A stretch of DNA of 64,000 nt from Planktothrix serta PCC 8927 (GCF_900010725.2 NZ_LR734824.1:30047-94046), one strand, 5' to 3'; counted from the stretch's first letter, positions 49,276-59,975 are shown. Program-made: numbers and translations. Notes: generated from the sequence alone by a model not told the origin.

Positions 49276-50622
49276 TTAGACACTATCCGTAATACTACTA
49301 AAATTAAAAGCTTTAACTTTAACTCCAGGTACAACGCTATTTCCATAACGTTCAACGGAACTTAATGCTTCAACATTCCCTAACATTTCTGGTAAACTTT
49401 GATTAAAACGGAGATTTTTTATGGGATAAGCAATTTTTCCTTGGTCAATCCAAAAGGTGCCATCTCTTGTCATTCCCGTTACTTCTAAGGTTCGTGGATT
49501 TACAGAGCGAACATACCAAGCCCGACTTACTAAAATCCCCCGTTCCGTCTGAGCAATTAAATCCTCTAAACTTTGATTTGACCCTAACATAACTAGGGGA
49601 AATAGTCCGCCTTGTGCTGTTTTTCCTTGTTTTTGAGCCCAATAACGGCTATAATTTAAGGTTAGAGGAATTCCATTTTTGATCATCTCTAAATCATCTT
49701 TTTTCATGCCATTATTAAAAAAGGTAGAGGCTTGTAATAAGGGATGGGATGGATTTCGTTGTACCTGAATTAAGGGACTAAATAATTGTTCTCCGAGGCG
49801 ATTTCCCATCGATTTTCCCTCGGAATTCGTCCGCGACATAAAAGATCGTCCTTCATCCGCCGCCCGTGCATCTAAATTCCAAATTACCCATTCTAATAAA
49901 TCAGTAAAGGCGGCTCCATCGAAGACAACGGGATAAATTCCAGGGCTAACTTCACGCGGATTTTGGGATAGCAAAGCTCGATTAATTACAGTTTCAGTTA
50001 ATAATTCAATCGGTAATTGGTTCACACTCCAAGCCGTTCGTTGACTCCAAGCCGAACCTGTTTCTATTCGGGCGGTGACACTGAAATCGGCTGATGTTAA
50101 ACGGTTACAAGCCTGTAACCCGCGTGAATTCGCCACAGCAAATAACACCGCTTCACTGCTGAGGGTTCCCGATGCTTCTCCGTTGGATTTAGCACTTAAT
50201 TGGCATACCTTTTGCACCATTTCCCCCCTCCAGCGAGGAGATAAGTGGGCTGTTTCAAGATCGAAGGCGGGGATACGGTGATCATAAATTTGAGGTTCCA
50301 GCAGGGGAACCCATTCTGGGTCTTCGGGAGCGATGCAGGCGAGTTCTTCAGAACGGCGAATGGTGGCGATAATGGCATCGGGATCAAGTTCATTCGTGGA
50401 AGCAGTAGCACACCTTTTCCCATAATGGCTCGTAATGGAGAGATTAAATTGGGTAGTGGTGAGATTTTGACTAATTTGATTTTCAGAAAACCGAGTTAAG
50501 GATGTTTCGGTATTGTTGACCGTGACAGTGACATCCTCAGCCTGGGAATTTTTTAGAACTGTTTCTAGTAATGATAATGCTTCGTCTGTGGAAATTAAAA
50601 TAGAATTTGTTGCTAGGGTCAT
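49276..50622 (-). CDS. TldD/PmbA-family protein, PmbA-like
   Basis: A 448-residue member of the TldD/PmbA metalloprotease pair, which matures peptides and degrades proteins. It starts with the family-typical helical region (ISTDEALSLLETVLKNSQAEDV, LTRFSENQISQ) and contains SRGLQACNRLTS and ISRAWYVRSVNPRTLEVTGMTRDG-like elements. It lacks the HExxxH zinc motif of TldD, so it resembles the non-catalytic PmbA half. No TldD gene lies in the window. A ribosome-binding site is not obvious. Confidence 0.88.
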   Translation of the reverse strand: MTLATNSILISTDEALSLLETVLKNSQAEDVTVTVNNTETSLTRFSENQISQNLTTTQFNLSITSHYGKRCATASTNELDPDAIIATIRRSEELACIAPEDPEWVPLLEPQIYDHRIPAFDLETAHLSPRWRGEMVQKVCQLSAKSNGEASGTLSSEAVLFAVANSRGLQACNRLTSADFSVTARIETGSAWSQRTAWSVNQLPIELLTETVINRALLSQNPREVSPGIYPVVFDGAAFTDLLEWVIWNLDARAADEGRSFMSRTNSEGKSMGNRLGEQLFSPLIQVQRNPSHPLLQASTFFNNGMKKDDLEMIKNGIPLTLNYSRYWAQKQGKTAQGGLFPLVMLGSNQSLEDLIAQTERGILVSRAWYVRSVNPRTLEVTGMTRDGTFWIDQGKIAYPIKNLRFNQSLPEMLGNVEALSSVERYGNSVVPGVKVKAFNFSSITDSV

Positions 50623-50733
50623 AATTTGAACGAGGGATGCTTTTAACTCTTATTCTAAAATATTTTTAAAATTTTGAGCAACTTGATCCTGATTTAATTT
50701 TTTAATCTCAATAATAACCCTAGTCTTTCTGAT

Positions 50734-51387
50734 TTAAGGGGAATTAATAGCACCCATCAACCAGCGTGTAATGGCTCCATCATCTTCAGTTTGGGAACGT
50801 TGCAATGCTTCTAGCACTAAGGCTATTTTTAATCCGGGTAAAACGATTGATTCTTCTATTAATCGACTGCCTTGATTTTCGACAGCAAAGGCTAAAATTG
50901 TGTTATCTTCAACATTTACAACCCAATATTCTTGGATTCCTAATTTTTCATAGAGTAATCGTTTTCGACCAATATCATCGGCAAAAGATGAAGCACCGAT
51001 TTCAACAATTAAATTAGGAGAAGTGAGTTCATCTAAATTAATCGGGGAATTATTGCGAGGCGGAAATTGAAAATTATCCCCAATATAAAACCCGATATCC
51101 GGTTGACTTTCTCGCAACCCTGTTTTTCTAAGAGATGTGTTAGTAAATCCTTTAATCCGAATATTTTTTAAAGCTGCATAAATTAAGATTACCGTTGAGA
51201 GAATTGTGTTATCGTGTCCGTGTGCTGAACCTAATGGTGACATTTCTATCCTCACATATCCTTGATCATAATAAAATTTACCCTCAGCATACTGAGGATT
51301 CTCGGCTAATGCTAAAAATTCTTCCCAGGTGGCTTTTACCCAGGTGTTAGTTGCGATTGTTTTTAAAGCAGGGGGAGCTTGAACCAT
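50734..51387 (-). CDS. Uma2-family (DUF820) putative endonuclease, copy 1
   Basis: A restriction-endonuclease-fold protein of about 217 residues. The PD-(D/E)xK-type core is visible as QPDIGFYIGD, LIVEIGASSF, an Arg/Lys helix (IGRKRLLYEKLGI) and QEYWVVN. Family members are numerous in cyanobacteria and their role is unsettled. ATG at 51387 (MVQAPPALKTI) is preferred to a GTG nine bases upstream. Two more family members lie at 61617 and 63142. Confidence 0.85.
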   Translation of the reverse strand: MVQAPPALKTIATNTWVKATWEEFLALAENPQYAEGKFYYDQGYVRIEMSPLGSAHGHDNTILSTVILIYAALKNIRIKGFTNTSLRKTGLRESQPDIGFYIGDNFQFPPRNNSPINLDELTSPNLIVEIGASSFADDIGRKRLLYEKLGIQEYWVVNVEDNTILAFAVENQGSRLIEESIVLPGLKIALVLEALQRSQTEDDGAITRWLMGAINSP

Positions 51388-51425
51388 AATCAACACCTTA
51401 ACCCTAATATTGAGCTATTTTACAA

Positions 51426-51941
51426 TTATAACGGATCAAACCAATCTTGACCTCCTGGTAATTGAGCTAATTCTTGATCAATGCGGTGAGGTAAATCTTT
51501 AACCGGATATTCATAAGTTAAATCAAGTAGTTTTTGGGCAATATTTAATAATCCGTTTTGCTCAATCATTGCTGATAGTTGAGTCGATTTTAAACTGCCT
51601 CCTAAAATTTCTATACTAGCAGGACGAATGGCTTGCTCAATTGCTTCTTCCAAATAAGGTTTCCATTCAGTGCTTTGAATATAATAAGAATTTTTATGAG
51701 CTTTTAAATTAAGTTTCTTGATTTGGATGATAGAATCTGATATTGAAGCTATCCAAGAATTCGTTAATCGTTTTTCAACTTGATTTTTGAGCAAATGGAT
51801 AAACAGCCGAACTAAAAAAGATTCTATGTTTCTCAGAATTGCTTGTTTTCCCATTTCTTCAAGTTCATCAATAATCTCTAAAGCATCTTGATAACGTTGT
51901 TCTAAAATACAATTTCTTAAGTCAGTGAGTTCTTGAACCAT
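51426..51941 (-). CDS. DUF29-family protein
   Basis: A 171-residue helical protein with the DUF29 outline: LRNCILEQRYQDALEIIDELEEMG at the start and a four-helix body (FLVRLFIHLLKNQVEKRLTNSW). It ends with the conserved C-terminus LPHRIDQELAQLPGGQDWFDP. DUF29 proteins are common in cyanobacteria and of unknown function. It lies 38 bases upstream of the Uma2 gene on the same strand, so they may be cotranscribed. Confidence 0.85.
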   Translation of the reverse strand: MVQELTDLRNCILEQRYQDALEIIDELEEMGKQAILRNIESFLVRLFIHLLKNQVEKRLTNSWIASISDSIIQIKKLNLKAHKNSYYIQSTEWKPYLEEAIEQAIRPASIEILGGSLKSTQLSAMIEQNGLLNIAQKLLDLTYEYPVKDLPHRIDQELAQLPGGQDWFDPL

Positions 51942-52101
51942 AATCTTATCCTAATTTTGCTTACCCTCAACAAAAGTTTTATTTTAAGAAGACGAAAATA
52001 GAAACAGAATCAGTAGGGAAATTACGATTTTTAAGACAAAACATTTTGTTATAATCAGATTATAGCAATTTAATTTCTTACATTCAAGTTTAATTCTAAC
52101 C

Positions 52102-53961
52102 ATGTCATCGATTATAACTCTTCCTTTAGTTAAAGACCCAGAACGTTTAGAAAAACAGTTACGCGATATTCCTCCGGTTTCTGGGGTGTATTTGATGCGA
52201 GATCATCAGGATAATATTCTTTATATTGGCAAGTCTAAGAAATTGCGATCGCGGGTTCGTTCTTATTTTCGAGAACAACATCATCATACCCCCAGAATTT
52301 CTTTAATGGTGCAACAAATTACCGAGATAGAATTTATTGTTACGGACACAGAAGCGGAAGCCTTAGCGTTAGAAGCCAATTTAGTTAAACAACATCAACC
52401 CCATTTTAATGTTCTCCTCAAAGATGATAAAAAATACCCCTATTTGTGCATTACTTGGTCGGAAGATTATCCGCGAATTTTTATTACCCGAAAACGTCGT
52501 TTAGGAAATCAAAAAGACCGTTATTATGGCCCCTATGTGGATACAAGGGTATTGAGAAATACGCTGCATTTAGTTAAGCGAATTTTTCCCCTGCGTCAAC
52601 GTCCGAAACCGTTATTTAAAGATCGTCCTTGTTTAAATTATGATATTGGTCGCTGTCCGGGGGTTTGTCAACTGTTAATTTCTCCCGAAGACTATCGAAA
52701 AATAGTTCAAAAAGTGGCGATGATTTTTCAAGGTCGATCAACGGAACTGATGGATCATTTAACCGAACAAATGGAACAAGCTGCTGAAGAATTAAACTTT
52801 GAAATGGCTGCAAAAATTCGAGATCAAATTCAAGGGTTACAATCTTTAAATGCCGAGCAGAAAGTCTCTTTACCCGATGATCGAGTCTCCCGCGATGCGA
52901 TCGCACTAGCGGCTAATTCTAAACAAGCTTGTGTGCAATTATTCCAAATTCGAGCCGGACAATTAGTCGGACGATTAGGGTTTACCGCCGCCGTCCCGAC
53001 CGAGTTAAAATTAACAGAAATGGGGTTAATTTTACAACGGGTTTTAGAAGAACATTATCAAACGGTTGATACTGTTGAAATTCCCAGCGAAATATTAGTT
53101 CAATATGAATTACCCGATGAATCTATTCTAACAGATTGGTTGAGCGATCGCAAGGGAAAAAAAGTAACAATTTTAACCCCCCAACGCCAACTCAAAGCCG
53201 AGTTAATTGAGATGGTAGAACGCAATGCGGAATATGAATTAGAACGGGTGCAAAAATTAAGCGATCGCAATACCGCAGCGATGGAAGATTTAGCAGAAAT
53301 TCTGGATTTACTCGACATTCCTCACCGTATAGAAGGTTATGATATTTCCCATATTCAAGGGTCAGATGCTGTTGCTTCCCGTGTCGTATTTATTGAAGGT
53401 TTACCCGCCCCACAATACTATCGTCATTATAAGATTAAAAACCCCACGGTTCAAGCCGGACATTCCGATGATTTTGCCAGTTTAGCGGAAGTAATTCAGC
53501 GACGGTTTCGAGACTATTTTACCTCAACAGATAAACCGGATTTAATCATGATTGATGGGGGAAAAGGTCAACTGTCGGCGGTGGTAGCTGTATTACAAGA
53601 GATGAATTTATTAGAGGAAATTCGAGTAGTTAGTTTAGCCAAACAACGAGAAGAAATCTTTTTACCTGGAGAAAGTTTTCCCTTAGAAACTGATCCCGAA
53701 CAACCGGGGGTTCAATTATTAAGAAGATTACGCGATGAAGCTCATCGGTTTGCGGTTAGTTTTCATCGGAATAAACGCAGTGAACGAATGAAGCGATCGC
53801 GTTTAGATGACATTCCAGGGTTAGGACATCATCGTCAAAAATTACTATTAGCCCATTTTCGTTCTATTGATTATATTAGAATGGCAACCTTAGAACAGTT
53901 AGCTGAAGTATCAGGAATTGGCTCAAAATTAGCCCAACAAATTTATGATTATTTTCATTAA
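52102..53961 (+). CDS. uvrC: Excinuclease ABC subunit C
   Basis: UvrC makes the dual incisions in nucleotide-excision repair. The N-terminal GIY-YIG domain (about 20-100; [20 protein letters not shown]), UVR motif (about 215-250), RNase H-like nuclease domain (about 380-540; [30 protein letters not shown]) and C-terminal HhH pair ([32 protein letters not shown]) are all present. Length 619 is normal. It stands alone on the plus strand. Confidence 0.97.
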   Translation: MSSIITLPLVKDPERLEKQLRDIPPVSGVYLMRDHQDNILYIGKSKKLRSRVRSYFREQHHHTPRISLMVQQITEIEFIVTDTEAEALALEANLVKQHQPHFNVLLKDDKKYPYLCITWSEDYPRIFITRKRRLGNQKDRYYGPYVDTRVLRNTLHLVKRIFPLRQRPKPLFKDRPCLNYDIGRCPGVCQLLISPEDYRKIVQKVAMIFQGRSTELMDHLTEQMEQAAEELNFEMAAKIRDQIQGLQSLNAEQKVSLPDDRVSRDAIALAANSKQACVQLFQIRAGQLVGRLGFTAAVPTELKLTEMGLILQRVLEEHYQTVDTVEIPSEILVQYELPDESILTDWLSDRKGKKVTILTPQRQLKAELIEMVERNAEYELERVQKLSDRNTAAMEDLAEILDLLDIPHRIEGYDISHIQGSDAVASRVVFIEGLPAPQYYRHYKIKNPTVQAGHSDDFASLAEVIQRRFRDYFTSTDKPDLIMIDGGKGQLSAVVAVLQEMNLLEEIRVVSLAKQREEIFLPGESFPLETDPEQPGVQLLRRLRDEAHRFAVSFHRNKRSERMKRSRLDDIPGLGHHRQKLLLAHFRSIDYIRMATLEQLAEVSGIGSKLAQQIYDYFH

Positions 53962-53965
53962 AGTA

Positions 53966-54039
53966 GTGAGGCGTGAACGCCTCAGAAAGCCCTGAAGGGC
54001 TTACTACTTTTCAGAAAGCCCTGAAGGGCTTACTACTTT
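53966..54039. repeat. Hairpin and tandem 29-bp repeat after uvrC
   Basis: A GAGGCGTGAACGCCTC hairpin is followed by two exact 29-base copies (53982-54010, 54011-54039) containing AGCCCTGAAGGGCT. A related palindrome lies at 17351-17371. The second copy runs into the stop codon of the kinase, between convergent genes, so it may terminate both. Confidence 0.75.
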
Positions 54040-56830
54040 AATGTTGATGTAGGGGAATTTCAATAATAAATTCAGTTCCTTGACCTAGTTCTGAATTACA
54101 TTGAATTGAACCTTTATGTTTTTCAACAATAATTTGATAACTAATCGATAATCCTAACCCTGTTCCTTTTCCGACGGGTTTGGTGGTAAAAAAGGGATTA
54201 AATAAGTTAGATTTAACGTTTTCTGACATTCCCATGCCATTATCTGCAATTTTAATTCTAACCCATTGTTGATCAAGCAGTTCAGTTTGAACTGTAATTC
54301 GACCCTGATTGTGCCGAGGTTGTTGGACAGAGGAATTATGACCCCAATTTTCTAAAGCATCAATGGAATTAGAAATTAAATTCATAAACACTTGATTTAA
54401 TTGTCCAGCATAACATTCAACTAAAGGAATATTGTCATATTTTTTAATAATTTGAATAGCTTGATGTTGGGATTTTTCCTTTAAACGATTGTGTAAAATC
54501 AATAAAGTATTATCAATTCCTTGATGAATATCAACGGCTTTCATTTCGGCTTCATCTAACCGAGAAAAATTCCGAAGCGAAAGAACAATTTCTCGAATTC
54601 GGTTGGCTCCCATTTTCATAGAATTGAGAATATTAGGCATATCTTCAATTAAAAATTCTAGATCCGAATCCTCGGCAAAATCAATAATTTCAGGGGGGGG
54701 ATCAGGATAATGATTTTGATAAACTTTGATAAAATTTAATAAAGTTTCCGTATATTCTTGAGCATGAATTAAGTTACCATAAATAAAATTAACCGGGTTA
54801 TTAATTTCATGGGCAACTCCGGCCACAAGTTGACCTAAACTCGACATTTTTTCAGCTTGAATTAATTGCGTTTGAGCTTGGCGAAAATTAGTTAATGCGA
54901 TTTCGGCTTCTTCTTTCGCCTGTCGCATGGCTTCTTCTGCTTGTTTGCGATCAGTAATATCAGTAATTGTACCAACATAACCAATAACTTCTCCCTGAGA
55001 ATTCATCTCAGCCGCCGCTTGACCATACACCCAAGTAATCTTGCCATCAGGACGTTGTATACGGTATTCAGACCCAAATAAAACTTGATTTTTAGCGCAG
55101 TTTTCCCAGTCTTGATATACTCTAATTTGATCTTCGGAATAAACCGCAAGAGACCAACCTTTTCCCATCGCTTCCTCTAAATTTAATCCAGCAATTTCAG
55201 TCCATCGCTGATTAACATAAAGACAGTTTCCCTGATTATCTGTATGGAAAATTCCCACCGGAGAAACTTCAGCTAATGTTGCATAACGTTTCTCACTATT
55301 TCTCAACGCTTGTTCTGCATTTCGTTGTTCTGTTACATCTACACCAACACTGACAATATAGTCAATTTCTTTGGCTTCATTGAGTAAGATTGTATCCGAC
55401 CAACTAATAATTCGTTGCTCTCCATTTTTTGTGATCCAACAGGCTTCGTAATATTTAGGAAATTGATCAATGAGTAAAAAAGTAAAATTGGCTTTAACTT
55501 TAGGTGCTTCATCTGGGTCTAAAAACACATCCCAAACATAGCGATTTCTAATTTCATCAAAAGTGTATTGGGTTGTTTGTTCAAAGGCTCGGTTAAATCG
55601 AACAATCCGACCTTTAGCATCTAGTAAAACCACTAATGCCCCTGCAATATCTAAAATAGCAGCAATAAAATTTCGTTCCTTTTCAATGGCTGCAAATAAC
55701 TCATCAATTTGAGTCGTCATTTGATTAAAAGTTGTGGCTAATACCCCTAATTCATTAGAACATTGCACATCAACTTGGGTTTTCAAATCTCCTTGACTGA
55801 TTTGTAATGCAGCTTGGGTTAATTTTTTTAAGGGTAAAATAATTTGCCGACTATGAAATATACTGATACCAATAGCAAAACCTGTAATTAAAATCACAGT
55901 TCCCCCCATGACAAAAATCATCTGATAAATGGGAGCATAAGCTTCTGTGATCGGAAGTTCAACGACCAAAGACCAATTAACACTAGGAATTACTGATGTC
56001 GCCCCCAAAACCTCTACATTTTTTAACCCTAGATAATGATTTATTTTTAATTTTTTATTATCTAAAATATCTTGAATTGACTCAATAATTTTAGGATTTT
56101 TTAAATTTTGAATCTTAAAGATTTTAGATTTATTTTCAGGAGTAGTAAAGACTCGATTTCGTTCATCGACAACATAAACATATCCAGTTTGACCCACTTG
56201 AGTCTGAGACAGAACAAAACTGAGAAAACCCAAGTCAATTTCAGCGAATAAAACGCCATCAATTCGATCTAAATTATCTCGAATGGGAACAGACATCACC
56301 ATTTTATATTTCCGATCATGAGGATCAAACTCAATAGTTCCTACATAATCTTCCTCTTGTTTAAAAGCTCGAATAAATAAGGGAGAATCTGTATAATTTT
56401 TTCTTAAAGTTTGATCATCAGTGAGTATAGATGTAATCACCTCTCCCTGACGGTTTAAAATAGCAACTAAATGATAGGCTTCATTATGACGAACTAATCC
56501 TTCTATCAAGTTTTGTTGAATATCCGGGGTTAAATCTGTTAACCCTTTAACCCGTGCTAAATAACTTAATTTTCGTTGTAAATCATCTATATAGTTATTA
56601 ATTTGATAAGCAATAACTTGCGATCGCTCACTTTGTAGAGATTGTAACTGTTTCATCTGAGATTCATAACTCAGATAAATCAATAATCCGCCACTGGTTA
56701 AAGCACTGATTAGCCCGACAAAGAGTAAACTGCTACGGAGTTGCTTGGCTAGGGAAAAAAATCGCGGGTTGGGGGATAAAATAGAACCCCGAAACCTAGA
56801 TAAAAAATGATGTTTCTCCGCTTGACTCAT
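54038..56830 (-). CDS. Large sensor histidine kinase (Cache-HAMP-PAS-PAS-HK)
   Basis: A 930-residue membrane kinase. Transmembrane segments are at 33-53 and 303-325, with a Cache-type periplasmic sensor domain between them (about 55-300). HAMP (about 325-378), two PAS domains (385-505, 512-630), HisKA with His674 (GVAHEINNPVNFIYGN) and a HATPase domain (about 780-925; GKGTGLGLSISYQIIVEKH) follow. It lies 32 bases after a BMP-family lipoprotein gene on the same strand, suggesting that the lipoprotein feeds ligand information to it. No response regulator is adjacent. Confidence 0.93.
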   Translation of the reverse strand: MSQAEKHHFLSRFRGSILSPNPRFFSLAKQLRSSLLFVGLISALTSGGLLIYLSYESQMKQLQSLQSERSQVIAYQINNYIDDLQRKLSYLARVKGLTDLTPDIQQNLIEGLVRHNEAYHLVAILNRQGEVITSILTDDQTLRKNYTDSPLFIRAFKQEEDYVGTIEFDPHDRKYKMVMSVPIRDNLDRIDGVLFAEIDLGFLSFVLSQTQVGQTGYVYVVDERNRVFTTPENKSKIFKIQNLKNPKIIESIQDILDNKKLKINHYLGLKNVEVLGATSVIPSVNWSLVVELPITEAYAPIYQMIFVMGGTVILITGFAIGISIFHSRQIILPLKKLTQAALQISQGDLKTQVDVQCSNELGVLATTFNQMTTQIDELFAAIEKERNFIAAILDIAGALVVLLDAKGRIVRFNRAFEQTTQYTFDEIRNRYVWDVFLDPDEAPKVKANFTFLLIDQFPKYYEACWITKNGEQRIISWSDTILLNEAKEIDYIVSVGVDVTEQRNAEQALRNSEKRYATLAEVSPVGIFHTDNQGNCLYVNQRWTEIAGLNLEEAMGKGWSLAVYSEDQIRVYQDWENCAKNQVLFGSEYRIQRPDGKITWVYGQAAAEMNSQGEVIGYVGTITDITDRKQAEEAMRQAKEEAEIALTNFRQAQTQLIQAEKMSSLGQLVAGVAHEINNPVNFIYGNLIHAQEYTETLLNFIKVYQNHYPDPPPEIIDFAEDSDLEFLIEDMPNILNSMKMGANRIREIVLSLRNFSRLDEAEMKAVDIHQGIDNTLLILHNRLKEKSQHQAIQIIKKYDNIPLVECYAGQLNQVFMNLISNSIDALENWGHNSSVQQPRHNQGRITVQTELLDQQWVRIKIADNGMGMSENVKSNLFNPFFTTKPVGKGTGLGLSISYQIIVEKHKGSIQCNSELGQGTEFIIEIPLHQH

Positions 56831-56862
56831 GATTTTTCCAATAACAGGGAAATGATCTATTT

Positions 56863-57897
56863 TTATTTATTGTAGTCTGTTGTTGGCTCGGAAGGTGTAA
56901 TATCAATTTTTCCAGTCACTACTTGTTGTTTGATCTGATTAAATTTTGCCTCTTCTTCTGGCGTTAATGTGCCTCTAAAGGGGGCAAAATCATAGATTTT
57001 TTCGCGTAACCCATATTTATATTGTTTGCCTTCCCATCGTCCTTGCTGAACTAAAGTTGCAATTTTTAAGACTAATTCAGGAATATTCTGTAAGACACTG
57101 GTTAAAACTTTTCCCGGAGCTAGATTATATTGATCTTTCGTCCAACCAATACCATAAACTCCTGGTTTTTCACCAGCTAATTTTAAGGCTGTAAGTCCAG
57201 CTACATCTGCGTTAATTGCGATAACATCAACTCCTTGTTTTAACCAATCTAGGGCGACTTTATTGCCTTTTTCTGTATCTATCCAAGTCTGTAAAAATTT
57301 AGTATAGACTTCAATATTGGGTTTGGTTTCAGTTGCACCCCGTCTAAATAATTCTTCTTCTTCTTTATAAAAAGGGTAATCAAATCCTACCATATAAGCG
57401 ACTTTATTTGTCTTAGTTTTTATCGCTGCTAATGCTCCCGTCAGATAACCCACTTCCCCAGAACGAAAGGCAACTGCCCCTAAGTTTTTATTATTCCCAG
57501 CATAGGTTGTGACTAAAGCAAATTTGGTTTCTGGAAAATCTTTAGCCACATTTTCCATGGCTTTAATATAACCACCACTATGACCAATAATTAAATCATA
57601 TCCCTGTTCTGCATAGCGACGAATCAAGGCTTCACTGTCTGCGTCTAATATATTATCGATGTAACTAATTTCAGTATTATATTGTTTTTCAATTAATTTT
57701 AATCCTTCATAATTAGCTTGAGTCCAACTACCATCCTGAATAGAACCCGATAAAATACTAGCCACTTTAAATTGACTCTGAGAATCTGAGGGAGAGGTGG
57801 TTAATTCTTCTTGATTAAACTGGCTACAACTCACAATAATAACTAAAGTGATGAGTCCCAGTAGGATGTTTGTTAAAAACTTGGGTGTCTGGAGCAT
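56863..57897 (-). CDS. BMP-family periplasmic binding lipoprotein
   Basis: A lipoprotein with lipobox VIIVSC near residue 25, so it is anchored outside the cytoplasmic membrane. The body is a Med/PnrA-like binding fold (VASILSGSIQDGSWTQANYEGL, IIGHSGGYIKAMENVAKDFPET, VAYMVGFDYPFYKEEEELFRRG). This family often binds nucleosides. ATG at 57897 is chosen over the upstream TTG at 57939. No ABC permease or ATPase is next to it; its only close neighbour is the Cache-HAMP kinase. The substrate is not proven. Confidence 0.88.
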   Translation of the reverse strand: MLQTPKFLTNILLGLITLVIIVSCSQFNQEELTTSPSDSQSQFKVASILSGSIQDGSWTQANYEGLKLIEKQYNTEISYIDNILDADSEALIRRYAEQGYDLIIGHSGGYIKAMENVAKDFPETKFALVTTYAGNNKNLGAVAFRSGEVGYLTGALAAIKTKTNKVAYMVGFDYPFYKEEEELFRRGATETKPNIEVYTKFLQTWIDTEKGNKVALDWLKQGVDVIAINADVAGLTALKLAGEKPGVYGIGWTKDQYNLAPGKVLTSVLQNIPELVLKIATLVQQGRWEGKQYKYGLREKIYDFAPFRGTLTPEEEAKFNQIKQQVVTGKIDITPSEPTTDYNK

Positions 57898-58100
57898 ATA
57901 ATTCCTGAAAGTTGATGTGAATTTTAACCTTGAATTCAAATGACTTGAATTGTCATTGCACCCGGGCAGAACGTTATATTAGATAGAATTATAATTGAGG
58001 TTCAGTTTCTTTCTCGGTGATCAGAAATTTTAAAAGGCTGGGGGACTCAATCTGTTGTAGCATACAATTAGTCCCAAGGGTAGATCTGGGTTTTTCTTTT

Positions 58101-58372
58101 GTCAGCATTGCGATCGCTTGCTGGAGGACTTTTCAAGCAGACATTCAGTTCAAGCTGATTGAGGGAAAGTTAGATGAAATGATTCCTTTAACTTAGATCG
58201 AATTGTTCCCGTATTTCGGGAAAATGGACGCACCAATCATGAGGAAATTTTCTTAGATTATTATAGCCAATTAACAGCACTAGGTTGCCATAAAGAAACT
58301 CAACGAATTCTTTTTGAAGCAGATTTTGAACAATATCAAGATTGGACTCCTCACGAACGCCAGCAAAAAATA
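58101..58372 (+). pseudogene. Frameshifted 5' part of the TPR gene
   Basis: Upstream of the TPR gene the frame stays open back to 58178 (IVPVFRENGRTNHEEIFLDY, ERQQKILEIK) but has no start codon. The earlier segment (58101-58190; FKLIEGKLDEMIPL) is in a frame shifted by one base and closes at a TAG near 58195. The pattern fits a single-base change near 58190 in a gene once longer. Confidence 0.5.
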
Positions 58373-59038
58373 TTGGAAATTAAAGAACTTCTTCAGGAAC
58401 CCTTTCAAACTCATCAAAGCCAAGCTAATTTATGGTTAAAAATTGGTAATCTTTTTCTTGGCAATCAGGAATATGAAGAAGCTATTTATTCTTATGATAA
58501 AGTTGTAGAATTTAAACCTGATTATCATGGTGCTTGGAACAACCGAGGCATTGCTTCAGCTAATTTAGGGCAGTTAAAAGAAGCGATTTATTCCTTTGAC
58601 AAAGCTGTAGAATTTAAACCCGACTATCACGAAGCTTGGAGCAACCGAGGCATTGCTTTAGCTAATTTAGGACAGTTAGAAGCAGCGATTGAATCATACG
58701 ACAAGGCTTTAGAATTTAAACCCGACTATCACGAAGCTTTAGAATTTAAACCGGATGATCATCAAGTCTGGAACTACCGAGGCAATGCTTTAGTAAAATT
58801 AGGACAATTAGAATTAGCAATTAATTCTTTTGGCAAGGCTTTAGAGTTAAATCTTAATGATGCTAATACTTTATATAATAAAGCCTATGCTTATGCCTTA
58901 CAAAATCAGGTTGAACTCGCGATTGAAAATCTGCAACAAGCGATTAATTTAGATCCAGAATATCGAGAGATGGCAAAAACGGATTCTGATTTTGATTCTA
59001 TTCGCTCTGATCCTCGTTTTCAAGCGTTGTTGAGTTGA
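58373..59038 (+). CDS. TPR-repeat protein, N-terminally truncated
   Basis: Several 34-residue tetratricopeptide repeats are visible with near-identical AWNNRGIASANLGQLKEAI, AWSNRGIALANLGQLEAAI and NYRGNALVKLGQLELAI cores. TPRs form protein-binding superhelices; no enzyme domain accompanies them. The start at 58373 is a TTG without a clear ribosome-binding site and the upstream frame is damaged, so this is probably the surviving part of a longer gene. The third unit is shortened (YDKALEFKPDYHEALEFKPD), consistent with recombination between repeats. Confidence 0.7.
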   Translation: MEIKELLQEPFQTHQSQANLWLKIGNLFLGNQEYEEAIYSYDKVVEFKPDYHGAWNNRGIASANLGQLKEAIYSFDKAVEFKPDYHEAWSNRGIALANLGQLEAAIESYDKALEFKPDYHEALEFKPDDHQVWNYRGNALVKLGQLELAINSFGKALELNLNDANTLYNKAYAYALQNQVELAIENLQQAINLDPEYREMAKTDSDFDSIRSDPRFQALLS

Positions 59039-59138
59039 AATAAATTTCTGTTTTATCAATCTAGGAATCAAAGCTTTTTAACCCTATCAATGTTGAAAAT
59101 AACAAGGAAGCTGAACGCCTCCTTGCGATTTTTAGGCT

Positions 59139-59732
59139 TTAACTTGCCCAGTTCAGATAAGGTAATTTTGTGAAGGTTTCTCGAATTTGATCAACATTGG
59201 CAATTAATTGTCCGCAACTATCCCACAGTCCCGTTATAAACGATTGACGAGAACCGGCATTCATATTTACATCAATAGTTAAATCCCCACAGTGGGCTTT
59301 CATGGCTTCTAAATCAACGGTGACAGTTGCTTCAGGATTGGCTTTTAATGCTTCTTGAAATGCCTTAACTGCCTCCGCTTCTGCCGTAACACAGGGAATG
59401 CCAATCGCTACGCAGTTTCCCAAAAATATTTCTGCAAAACTTTCACCAATAATCGCTTGAATTCCCCATTTAGCAATCGCTTGGGGGGCGTGTTCCCGTG
59501 AAGAACCACAGCCAAAATTAGCATTCACAACTAATAGATTAGCTCCTTGATATTCGGGTAAATCAAAGGCGTGTTTACCCTGCATTTGTTGGCGATCATC
59601 GGCAAAGACTTGTTCCCCTAATCCATCAAAGGTAACACACCGTAAAAACCGAGCGGGAATAATCCGATCGGTATCAATATCACTGCCGACTAAAGGAATT
59701 CCTTTTCCTGAAATACTTTGAATTTTACTCAT
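59139..59732 (-). CDS. leuD: 3-isopropylmalate dehydratase small subunit
   Basis: LeuD with LeuC isomerises isopropylmalate in leucine synthesis. The motifs [29 protein letters not shown] and [17 protein letters not shown] are diagnostic. ATG at 59732 ([11 protein letters not shown]) is chosen; the longer frame to 59819 adds a non-homologous Arg/Gly-rich lead. About 197 residues is typical. It lies downstream of leuC on the same strand, separated by about 250 bases that hold a GAGAGG-rich repeat. Confidence 0.95.
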   Translation of the reverse strand: MSKIQSISGKGIPLVGSDIDTDRIIPARFLRCVTFDGLGEQVFADDRQQMQGKHAFDLPEYQGANLLVVNANFGCGSSREHAPQAIAKWGIQAIIGESFAEIFLGNCVAIGIPCVTAEAEAVKAFQEALKANPEATVTVDLEAMKAHCGDLTIDVNMNAGSRQSFITGLWDSCGQLIANVDQIRETFTKLPYLNWAS

Positions 59733-59919
59733 GGTTAATGTTCTGTCGTTAATATTAAGAAATCGTTGACTTTGTTCTTTTGATTCGTTATGACCTCTCC
59801 CCCAACCCCTCGACCGCATGGAGAGGCGTGAAGAATTCTGGTATTAAATGTTTACTCATGTCTAAACTGCTCCCCATTCCGAATAAAAATATTCTTCCTT
59901 TTCCCTCTCCTTGTAGGAG

Positions 59920-59975
59920 AGGGCAGGGAGAGGTGGAGAGGGTAGGGAGAGGTGGGAAGGGGGTTGGGGGGTTAG
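59920..59975. repeat. Purine-rich GGAGAGG repeat between leuC and leuD
   Basis: Recurrent GGGAGAGGTGG/GGAGAGGG units fill this gap. It looks like another intergenic repeat array and not coding sequence. Confidence 0.5.
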
